A stretch of 5,837 nt of DNA from an uncultured bacterium (GTDB lineage Bacteria; Desulfobacterota; Desulfobulbia; Desulfobulbales; Desulfobulbaceae), in the NCBI GenBank assembly GCA_903842475.1, contig CAIMMA010000386.1, forward strand, positions 1-5,837, written 5' to 3'. Shown here piece by piece: positions 1 to 5,260 of this stretch. Both the position numbers and the translations under genes were made by a program. Numbering within the stretch: the first letter of the stretch is position 1; the number at the start of each line of letters is the position of its first letter. The notes under the pieces are model-generated. The model saw only the letters and a program-made list of their open reading frames with translations. It did no database searches and was not told the DNA's origin.

Positions 1-120
1 ATCATCGAACCCTTTGTCGCCGCCGTTGGATTTGTTCATAGCGAAGACGGTCGGACCTCCTCCCTGCGGACAATTTCCATCGAGGAGTACCGCCAGGAAA
101 AAGAGGAACGAAGCGCATGA
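1..120 (+). CDS. jetC: Probable Wadjet JetC (SMC/MukB-like ATPase), C-terminal end only
   Basis: An open frame enters from the left edge and stops at TGA 118-120, giving the last 39 residues of a protein. The visible tail contains VGFVHSEDGRTSSLRTISIE and then a charged end rich in Glu, Arg and Lys. No ATPase motif lies inside the window, so the identification rests mainly on context. The stop codon overlaps the start of jetD (ATGA), and in Wadjet operons (jetABCD) the gene immediately before jetD is jetC, the SMC-like ATPase that with JetA (kleisin) and JetB (KITE) extrudes DNA loops on small circular DNA. A strand-like stretch followed by a charged tail would fit the end of an SMC head domain. 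The gene is cut only by the window edge; nothing suggests it is broken. Confidence 0.72.
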   Translation: MIEPFVAAVGFVHSEDGRTSSLRTISIEEYRQEKEERSA

Positions 121-1295
121 ACTGGACCACGCCCGCCGATCTGCGAGCCCAGGTGCAGCGCCTTTGGGATAACGGAACGCTGCTCGCTTCCCTAGCCGGC
201 GCCGCCCCACCCTTTCCCCGACGTCTGCCCCTGAAAGGGCCGAACTCAGGGGAAATATCGGACCGTTTCGAGGAAGTCCGCCATTGGATCGTTCAACTCG
301 AACAGGGAGCCCGACAGTATCGGGTGGTCCGGCGCAGCTTCAACCACCGCATTCTCGGGCCAAACGATATCCCGGCAGAGGTCTGGATCGACACCCTGGA
401 CGAGGCCCTGGCCTTGATCGGCCGCCGGCGGGAGGCCGAACGGTTTGCTCGCTTGGTGGCGATGACCACGGCCCAGCAGCCCGCGCTGGTGTCCTGGCTC
501 GAAAAAAGACCGCTTTCGGCCCTGGCACGAGCCGAAGCATGGCAAGCGCTGCTGGATGTCGTCGCCTGGCTCCAGCACCATCCTCGGCCCGGGGTCTATC
601 TGCGCCAGGTGGATCTCCCCGGAGTGCATAGCAAATTCATTGAAGCCCACAAGGCGGTGCTGGCCGAGTTGCTGGATCTGGCCCTGCCCCCGGATGCCAT
701 CGAGCGCGCGGCGACCGGGGCTTCGGGATTTTGTCGCCGCTACGGATTTTGCGACAAACCCACCCGCATCCGCTTTCGTCTGCTGGACCCCAGCCTGGCC
801 CTGCTGGCGACCGACACCGACCAGGATTTCACCGTCACCAGCGATACCTTTACCCGCCTGAATCCGCCGGTGCAGACGGTCTTTATCACCGAAAACGAGA
901 TCAATTTTCTCGCCTTTCCGCCGAGCCCTGGAAGCATGGTCATCTTCGGTGGCGGATACGGTTTTGACATGCTGGCCGAGGCGGCTTGGCTCCACCGCTG
1001 CACCCTCCAGTACTGGGGCGACATCGATACCCACGGTTTTGCCATCCTGGACCAGCTGCGCGTGCACTTCCCGCACGCGGTTTCCCTGCTGATGGATCAG
1101 GAAACCCTGCTGGCCCATCGCATGCAGTGGGGCCGGGAAGCACAGCCTGAACAACGGGAGCTGCTCCGATTAACCCCGCCGGAACGTGCCCTGTACGACG
1201 ACCTGCGACAGCATCGCTTCGCTGAACATCTGCGCCTGGAGCAGGAACGAATCGGATTTGCGTGGGTGCGGGCAGCGTTGTCCCGGTTGCGCTAG
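117..1295 (+). CDS. jetD: Wadjet system nuclease subunit JetD (DUF3322-DUF2220, Toprim-like)
   Basis: The 392-residue protein is close to the usual JetD length. Residues about 1-190 correspond to the DUF3322 region, including the conserved-looking RQVDLPGVHSKFIE stretch (163-176). Residues about 205-390 correspond to DUF2220, a Toprim-related fold like that of the topoisomerase VI A subunit. The acidic nuclease motifs are intact: ITENEINFLAFP (E259, E261), a glycine-rich FGGGYGFD (277-284), YWGDIDTHGFAIL (D302, D304, H306) and a late RLEQERIGF (373-381). In characterised Wadjet systems JetD cleaves plasmid DNA after the JetABC condensin-like complex has extruded the circle, which limits plasmid transformation. 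The ATG at 117 overlaps the upstream stop by 4 bp, and a GAGG Shine-Dalgarno lies at 103-106, so translation is probably coupled to jetC. The gene appears functional. The Wadjet subtype cannot be assigned without jetA-C. Confidence 0.95.
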   Translation: MNWTTPADLRAQVQRLWDNGTLLASLAGAAPPFPRRLPLKGPNSGEISDRFEEVRHWIVQLEQGARQYRVVRRSFNHRILGPNDIPAEVWIDTLDEALALIGRRREAERFARLVAMTTAQQPALVSWLEKRPLSALARAEAWQALLDVVAWLQHHPRPGVYLRQVDLPGVHSKFIEAHKAVLAELLDLALPPDAIERAATGASGFCRRYGFCDKPTRIRFRLLDPSLALLATDTDQDFTVTSDTFTRLNPPVQTVFITENEINFLAFPPSPGSMVIFGGGYGFDMLAEAAWLHRCTLQYWGDIDTHGFAILDQLRVHFPHAVSLLMDQETLLAHRMQWGREAQPEQRELLRLTPPERALYDDLRQHRFAEHLRLEQERIGFAWVRAALSRLR

Positions 1296-1361
1296 ATCGC
1301 GCCTGGATCCATTGCTCCTCAGGTCTTTTTGGTCCCTGATAACCACTACATCGAGACATCC

Positions 1362-1874
1362 ATGAAAAAAATTTTCCTGCTGTTGGCCTTGCTGCTCACC
1401 GGTTGTACCGGCATACCGGCAAACATCGAACCGGTGACGCCGTTTGATGTCGAAAAATATCTCGGCACCTGGTACGAAATCGCCCGGCTGGATCATTCCT
1501 TTGAGCGCGGCCTGACACGGGTGACAGCCACCTACAGCCGGCGGGACGATGGCGGCGTGCGCATCCTCAATCGCGGCTATTCCGCCCAGGATAAGGCCTG
1601 GAAGGAAGCCGAAGGCAAGGCCTATTTTGTGCGCGCGCCTGACCAGGGGTACCTGAAGGTTTCTTTTTTCGGGCCTTTTTATGGTTCGTACATCGTCATG
1701 GAACTCGACCAGGCGAAGTATCAATACGCGCTGGTCTGCGGTCCCGACCGATCGTATCTCTGGATCCTGGCCCGCACGCCGCACCTCCAGGAGGACATCA
1801 GGGCGGCCCTGGTCGCCAAGGCGGCGGCCCTGGGTTTTGACACCGACAAACTGCTGTCGATCGATCATGACTGA
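1362..1874 (+). CDS. blc: Outer-membrane lipoprotein Blc, bacterial lipocalin
   Basis: This encodes a 170-residue lipoprotein lipocalin. The start is placed at ATG 1362 because a textbook lipoprotein signal follows at once: MKK, a Leu-rich core, then LLTGC with the lipidated Cys at residue 15. An in-frame TTG at 1329 would add 11 residues before the signal and is unlikely. Thr at +2 after the Cys, with no Asp, predicts sorting to the outer membrane. The lipocalin GxW motif is present as YLGTWYEIARLD (33-44), followed by FERGLTRVTATYS. The later blocks KVSFFGPFYGSY and ALVCGPDRSYLWILARTP are the conserved core of the Blc family and closely resemble E. coli Blc as I remember it. Blc-type proteins bind fatty acids or lysophospholipids and are thought to act in envelope maintenance under stress. 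It stands 66 bp after jetD; only a weak GAGA (1353-1356) precedes the start, and no clear promoter or terminator is seen. Confidence 0.95.
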   Translation: MKKIFLLLALLLTGCTGIPANIEPVTPFDVEKYLGTWYEIARLDHSFERGLTRVTATYSRRDDGGVRILNRGYSAQDKAWKEAEGKAYFVRAPDQGYLKVSFFGPFYGSYIVMELDQAKYQYALVCGPDRSYLWILARTPHLQEDIRAALVAKAAALGFDTDKLLSIDHD

Positions 1875-1920
1875 GCACCGGATCATCCATCTGCGCACCC
1901 ACTGACACAAGAGGAAAACC

Positions 1921-1974
1921 ATGAGCATGAGGGATCAGCAAACACCGTCGACCGAACAGGAGGGGGCATCATGA
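1921..1974 (+). CDS. Possible 17-codon small ORF coupled to the Nudix gene
   Basis: A short frame encodes MSMRDQQTPSTEQEGAS and ends at TGA 1972-1974, overlapping the Nudix ATG at 1971 in an ATGA junction. It has a good Shine-Dalgarno of its own (AAGAGGAA, 1909-1916) about 5 nt before the ATG, so ribosomes may well initiate here. The peptide is hydrophilic, with no membrane segment, run of one amino acid, or other sign of a classical attenuator peptide. The strong ribosome-binding site of the Nudix gene (AGGAGG, 1958-1963) lies inside the small ORF, so its translation would keep that site free of structure. It may be a translational-coupling leader, or a chance frame. I do not recognise the peptide. 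Confidence 0.35.
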   Translation: MSMRDQQTPSTEQEGAS

Positions 1975-2447
1975 GCCGACCCAAGCAGTATTTTCGCGCC
2001 GGTGCCGGTGCGGTTATCATCAATCAGCACGGCCTGGTTCTGACCCTGGAACGCGCCGATGTGGCCGGTGCCTGGCAGCTGCCCCAGGGCGGACTGGACG
2101 CCTCCGAGGAACCGCTGCCGGCAGCTTTCCGGGAGGTGAGCGAGGAGACCGGAATTTCGGCTGCGGATTTAGCACTGCTGGATACCTACCCGGAACCGCT
2201 GGTCTATGAGCTCCCGGTGCGGATGCGCACCGAAAAAACCGGGCGCGGCCAGGTGCAGTACTGGTATTTGTTCCGGTTCAGCGGTCCGGACGGGGCCATC
2301 GATGCGCTCACCGGCGGCGAATTCCGGGCCTGGCGCTGGACCACCATGGACGACCTGCTGCACATCGCGTTGGACTTCCGCCTCGCGCTGTATCGAAAAC
2401 TGGCGGATCGTTTCGCCCCCTACCTGGCCCAGCCGAAGGCGGGGTAA
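1971..2447 (+). CDS. Nudix hydrolase, RppH / diadenosine polyphosphate hydrolase-like
   Basis: The 158-residue protein is a single Nudix domain. The Nudix box GX5EX7REUXEEXGU is complete at residues 40-62: G40, E46, R54-E55, E58-E59, G61 and Ile62, with the metal-binding glutamates present. The preceding AWQLPQGGLD (34-43), and the later VQYWYLF and EFRAWRW blocks, match the RppH/Ap4A hydrolase branch rather than MutT or ADP-ribose hydrolases. Likely activity is removal of pyrophosphate from nucleoside-diphosphate-linked substrates such as 5'-triphosphorylated RNA or Ap4A, in the cytoplasm. The length matches RppH-type enzymes, but motif reading cannot distinguish RNA from dinucleotide substrates. 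ATG 1971 is supported by a strong AGGAGG (1958-1963) with 7-nt spacing. Confidence 0.9.
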   Translation: MSRPKQYFRAGAGAVIINQHGLVLTLERADVAGAWQLPQGGLDASEEPLPAAFREVSEETGISAADLALLDTYPEPLVYELPVRMRTEKTGRGQVQYWYLFRFSGPDGAIDALTGGEFRAWRWTTMDDLLHIALDFRLALYRKLADRFAPYLAQPKAG

Positions 2448-2478
2448 AGGTCGCGGTCCCGGCCGCAAAACTTTCCCC

Positions 2479-2508
2479 TTGACATTTCCCGCTATGTACT
2501 ATTACTTT
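2479..2508 (+). promoter_or_regulatory. Predicted lexA promoter with operator motif in the spacer
   Basis: A perfect sigma70-type -35 TTGACA lies at 2479-2484. A weak -10 candidate TACTTT (2503-2508) follows with an 18-bp spacer. The spacer contains ATGTACTATTA (2494-2504), one of three copies in this window of ATGTACWRTWW; the other two precede the Y-family polymerase gene. A repressor bound there would block RNA polymerase, as expected for LexA autorepression. The -35 is strong evidence; the -10 is poor. Confidence 0.6.
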
Positions 2509-2520
2509 CACCGGAAATGT
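2482..2520. repeat. 8-bp inverted repeat flanking the lexA promoter core
   Basis: ACATTTCC (2482-2489) and GGAAATGT (2513-2520) are perfect inverted copies separated by 23 bp. The left arm overlaps the -35 and the right arm lies just beyond the -10, so a protein binding both arms would bracket the promoter. The ACATTT core also occurs twice before the Y-family gene (4039-4044 and 4050-4055). It could be a distal operator pair or a chance symmetry. Confidence 0.4.
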
Positions 2521-2539
2521 TAAGCAACCAGGTGCCGCC

Positions 2540-3187
2540 ATGCCCCCATCCCAACGCAACCTCACCCCCCGGCAACGGGAATTTTTCGAGTATCTCCAGC
2601 AGCGCCTCAGCCACGGCCGGGGCGCGCCCAGCCTGCGCACGGCTGCGGGAGAGCTCGGCATCAGCCATACCGCGGTGGCCAGCCTGCTGCAATCGCTGGA
2701 GAAAAAAGGCTGGATCCGGCGCGAGGGGCGCTACAGCCGCACCCTTGCCCTGCTGAACGCCGCAGCCCCGGAAATCGCCGCCGCCAACGGCCGCACCGTA
2801 CCGATCATCGGCCGGGTCGCGGCCGGTTTGCCGCTCTATGCCCAACAGGAGTGGGCCGGGACCGTGCTGGTCGATCCCGCCGTCTACCGGGGCGAGCAGC
2901 TCTTCGCCCTCCGGGTCCAGGGCGACTCCATGCGAGACGTCGGCATCCTGGATGGCGACCTGGCCCTCTGCGAACCCCGCCAGTTTGCGGCCAACGGCGA
3001 GATCGTGGTGGCCCTGATCAACAGCGAGGAGGCCACGGTCAAACGTTTTTTTTACCGAGGCGATCACATCGAACTCAAACCTGAAAACGACCGCTACCCG
3101 GTGATGACCTATGGTTTGGGCGAGGTCCTGATCCAGGGCAAAGTGATCGGCATCCAGCGCGGCCCCGAACAGATGGCTGCCCTCTGA
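2540..3187 (+). CDS. lexA: LexA SOS repressor (self-cleaving, S24 peptidase type)
   Basis: The 215-residue protein has the full LexA layout. An N-terminal winged helix-turn-helix begins with LTPRQREFFEYL (8-19) and runs through PSLRTAAGELGISHTAVASL (30-49) to LEKKGWIRR. A linker follows, then the self-cleavage site GRVAAG (scissile bond Ala95-Gly96). The catalytic dyad is intact: Ser130 in VQGDSM and Lys168 in ATVKRFF. It should therefore dimerise, repress SOS genes and self-cleave when RecA filaments form. The putative recognition helix (ISHTAVASLLQSLE) differs from the SPNAVHKHL type of many LexAs, which fits a non-canonical operator. The gene heads a cluster with DUF72, a Y-family polymerase and dnaE2, as LexA2-type repressors do in imu cassettes. 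Whether it is the host's only LexA cannot be seen. The Shine-Dalgarno is weak (AGG near 2530). Confidence 0.95.
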   Translation: MPPSQRNLTPRQREFFEYLQQRLSHGRGAPSLRTAAGELGISHTAVASLLQSLEKKGWIRREGRYSRTLALLNAAAPEIAAANGRTVPIIGRVAAGLPLYAQQEWAGTVLVDPAVYRGEQLFALRVQGDSMRDVGILDGDLALCEPRQFAANGEIVVALINSEEATVKRFFYRGDHIELKPENDRYPVMTYGLGEVLIQGKVIGIQRGPEQMAAL

Positions 3188-3199
3188 GCCAGGGTCCGG

Positions 3200-3988
3200 G
3201 TGGCAACAGCTCCCTTGTATATCGGCACCTGCGGATTTTCCTATCCCGAATGGGTCGAGGCCGGCATCTATCCGGCGGGCACCCGGCCGGCTGCCATGCT
3301 CGCCCTCTACAGCCGGTTGTTCCCGGTGGTGGAACTCAACTACACCTGGTACCAGATGATCCGGGCGGAGACCATGGAACGGATGCTGATAACCAGCGGC
3401 TTTGACCTGCTGTTCTGCGCCAAACTCACCCGCACCATGACCCACGAAATCACCGACTCCTGGAGGGAGCAGGCCCGCCAGTACCGGCAAGGCATCCAGC
3501 CGTTGGCGGCCAGCGGCCGGTTGCTGGCCGTGCTGGTGCAGCTGCCGCCTTCGTTCCGGCGCACCCCGGAAAACCGCACCTATCTGGCCCAACTCTTTGA
3601 TGCCCTCCAGCCCCTGCCGCTGGCGGTCGAATTCCGCCACCGCTCCTGGTGCCGGGACAGCGTCTTTGCCGGACTGGAACAGCGGGGCATCACCCTGGTC
3701 AGCGTCGACACCCCTGCCTTGCCCGACCTGTTCCCGCCGCTTGCCATCGTCACCAACCCCGCGCTCTTCTATCTCCGCCTGCACGGCCGCAATCAGGCGG
3801 GCTGGCGCTCCGGCAGCAAACAGCAGCAGTTCGATTACGACTATACCACCGCCGAACTGGAGCAATGGAGCCGGGAGCGGATTCCTTCGATGCGCGCCCT
3901 TTGCGGGCGGGGGGTGATTCTCTTCAACAACCATGTGGCCGGTCAAGCGGTGCGCAACGCCCGAACCATGGACGACCTGCTGCGCTGA
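3200..3988 (+). CDS. DUF72 / YecE family protein in the SOS cassette
   Basis: The 262-residue protein belongs to the DUF72 (YecE-like) family, which adopts a TIM-barrel fold of unknown biochemical role. Family landmarks are YIGTCGFSYPEW (7-18), VELNYTWYQM (44-53), LAVEFRHRSW (141-150), YLRLHGR (191-197) and ILFNNHVAGQAVRNA (240-254). The start is GTG 3200, only 12 bp after the lexA stop, with a modest AGGG (3191-3194) before it. An upstream promoter is unlikely, so it should be cotranscribed with lexA and thus SOS-regulated. In classical mutasome cassettes imuA occupies the slot between lexA2 and imuB, and this protein has no RecA-like or SulA-like features. A role in damage tolerance is inferred from position alone. 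Confidence 0.9.
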   Translation: MATAPLYIGTCGFSYPEWVEAGIYPAGTRPAAMLALYSRLFPVVELNYTWYQMIRAETMERMLITSGFDLLFCAKLTRTMTHEITDSWREQARQYRQGIQPLAASGRLLAVLVQLPPSFRRTPENRTYLAQLFDALQPLPLAVEFRHRSWCRDSVFAGLEQRGITLVSVDTPALPDLFPPLAIVTNPALFYLRLHGRNQAGWRSGSKQQQFDYDYTTAELEQWSRERIPSMRALCGRGVILFNNHVAGQAVRNARTMDDLLR

Positions 3989-4020
3989 ACCCGATGGCCG
4001 CCGCCACCGTCCCCGCCCTC

Positions 4021-4054
4021 AATGTACAGTTTAACTTTACATTTACTGTACATT
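4021..4054. promoter_or_regulatory. Candidate LexA operator: 10-bp perfect inverted repeat before the Y-family polymerase
   Basis: AATGTACAGT (4021-4030) and ACTGTACATT (4045-4054) are perfect inverted copies with a 14-bp AT-rich spacer, standing out in a GC-rich region. The TGTACA hexamers are 24 bp apart centre to centre. Each arm contains ATGTAC followed by WRTWW, read inward, and the same 11-mer pattern lies in the lexA promoter. I saw no other copy of the full motif in the window by eye. It shows no CTGT-N8-ACAG E. coli box. The GTAC core recalls the GTACN4GTGC motif reported for Pseudomonas LexA2, though the second half does not match. Confidence 0.65.
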
Positions 4055-4064
4055 TAGCTAGAGT
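4036..4064 (+). promoter_or_regulatory. Predicted promoter for the imuB-dnaE2 pair
   Basis: TTTACA (4036-4041, five of six consensus bases) and TAGAGT (4059-4064, four of six) are separated by 17 bp. The element overlaps the right arm of the inverted repeat at 4021-4054, so a protein bound to it would occlude RNA polymerase. The expected transcription start, about 7 nt after the -10, falls at or next to the ATG at 4071, leaving almost no 5' untranslated region. The promoter is predicted by eye only. Confidence 0.45.
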
Positions 4065-4070
4065 GGGGGC

Positions 4071-5255
4071 ATGGAACGCACCATCATTCATCTCAACATC
4101 GCCGATTTCAGCGTGGCCGTGGAGCGGCTGCTCGACCCCGGCCTCCGCTGCAAACCCCTGATCATTGCCGAGCCCTCGGCCCGCGCCGTGGTCTACGACA
4201 TGAGCGACGAGGCCTACGGTGAGGGGGTGCGCAAGGGGATGCAGCTCAGCATGGCCCGCCACCGCTGCCGGAGCGCGCTCGTCCTGCCGCCCCGGCCGGA
4301 ACAGTATGGCAAGGCCCTGGGCCGCTGTGTGGAGCACGCCCTGCACTACACCCCCTTGGTCGAGCGTTCCAGCGGCAACGGCCACCTCTACCTCGACGTC
4401 ACCGGCACCCATCGATTGTTCGGACCGCCGCCGGACATCGGCTGGCGACTGCGCAACACCCTGCGCCGCGACCTCGGCCTTGATCCCATCTGGTCGGTGG
4501 CTCCCAACAAGCTGGTGGCCAAGGTGGCGAGCCGACTGGTCAAACCCTGCGGCGAGTATATTGTCGGCGGCGGCGAGGAAATCCCCTTCCTCGCCCCCCT
4601 GCCCCTGGCCCTGCTCCCCGGCATCGCGCTGGTCGACCTCCACCGCCTGCAGCAGGTCAATATCCGCCGGGTCCACCAGGCGGCCGCGCTCTCGGTCCAG
4701 GAGCTCAGCGTGCTCTGCGACCACCGGGCCCGCTTGCTCTATCAGGCCCTCCGGGGGGTCGACCCAACCCCGGTGCATCCCGGCACCCCGCCAGGCACGG
4801 GGATACACCTCCGCCATACCTTTGCCCCGGACACCAACCAGGAAGCCCTGGTGCGCGCCGCCCTGACCACCCTGGTCCAGCAGGCCGGTTACGGGTTGCG
4901 GCAGCAGCAGTTGGGCTGCCGGCGGGTAGCCGTCTCCCTGCGCTACACCGACGGCGTCGAGGTGATCCGCCAAGCCGTGGCCAACCTGCCGGTAAACGAC
5001 GACCCCGCCCTGGAGCAACTGGCCCTCACCGCTCTCTATCGCGGCTGGCACCGGCGCGTCCGCCTGCGGCAGATCGCCCTTGCCTATTCCCGGCTCCAGC
5101 ATCCGGTGCGGCAGCTGTCGCTGTTTGCGGCCCTCGATCCCCGCCAGCAGAAGAACCAGCGGCTCAGCGAGGCCTTCGACGCCATCCACCAGCGCTGCGG
5201 CAGCGGCAGGATCTTCCGCGGCCGCCAACAGCCGACCGCAACCGCCGTGCAGTAG
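4071..5255 (+). CDS. imuB: ImuB-like Y-family DNA polymerase, predicted catalytically inactive
   Basis: The 394-residue protein has the Y-family order: N-terminal catalytic block (IIHLNIADFSVAVE, 5-18), palm and fingers to about 170, a helix-hairpin-helix thumb (LLPGIALVDLHRLQQVNI, 181-198) and a little finger to about 345. The catalytic carboxylates are lost. The first motif, HxDxD in DinB, reads HLNIA (Asn9 replaces the metal-binding Asp). The SxDEAYLDV motif reads GNGHLYLDV (102-110), with Gly104 and His105 in place of Asp-Glu. A consensus beta-clamp-binding peptide QLSLF lies at 348-352 with a 42-residue tail after it. Loss of catalysis plus clamp binding is the pattern of ImuB, a scaffold that recruits ImuC/DnaE2 during SOS mutagenesis. 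At 394 residues it is shorter than typical ImuB (about 500) and nearer DinB size. It precedes dnaE2 by 5 bp. Confidence 0.88.
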   Translation: MERTIIHLNIADFSVAVERLLDPGLRCKPLIIAEPSARAVVYDMSDEAYGEGVRKGMQLSMARHRCRSALVLPPRPEQYGKALGRCVEHALHYTPLVERSSGNGHLYLDVTGTHRLFGPPPDIGWRLRNTLRRDLGLDPIWSVAPNKLVAKVASRLVKPCGEYIVGGGEEIPFLAPLPLALLPGIALVDLHRLQQVNIRRVHQAAALSVQELSVLCDHRARLLYQALRGVDPTPVHPGTPPGTGIHLRHTFAPDTNQEALVRAALTTLVQQAGYGLRQQQLGCRRVAVSLRYTDGVEVIRQAVANLPVNDDPALEQLALTALYRGWHRRVRLRQIALAYSRLQHPVRQLSLFAALDPRQQKNQRLSEAFDAIHQRCGSGRIFRGRQQPTATAVQ

Positions 5256-5260
5256 CCGCC

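Noticed and set aside
246..1154. A 302-codon antisense open frame inside jetD
   Set aside because: Opposite strand of a well-supported gene; no domain or credible ribosome-binding site.
1319..1339. Possible hairpin TCAGG / CCTGA between jetD and blc as a terminator
   Set aside because: Only a 5-bp stem with an 11-nt loop and no T-tract after it; the T5 run is in the loop.
1313..1343. Possible blc promoter TTGCTC / GATAAC
   Set aside because: Only three and four consensus matches, with a spacer of 19 bp; not distinguishable from chance.
1329..1361. Earlier TTG start for blc
   Set aside because: It would place 11 residues before a textbook lipoprotein signal peptide starting MKK; ATG 1362 is far better.
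2453..2475. Possible terminator GCGG / CCGC after the Nudix gene
   Set aside because: Four-bp stem followed by AAAAC, with only short interrupted T runs; too weak for an intrinsic terminator.
2492..3946. A 484-codon antisense open frame across lexA and the DUF72 gene
   Set aside because: It lies opposite two genes with clear family motifs; its translation is low-complexity Gly/Ala/Arg/Gln-rich with no recognisable domain. This is typical of antisense frames in GC-rich coding DNA.
4071..5255. Active DNA polymerase IV (DinB)
   Set aside because: The Asp and Asp-Glu catalytic ligands are replaced by Asn, Gly and His, so the active-enzyme call is not supported.
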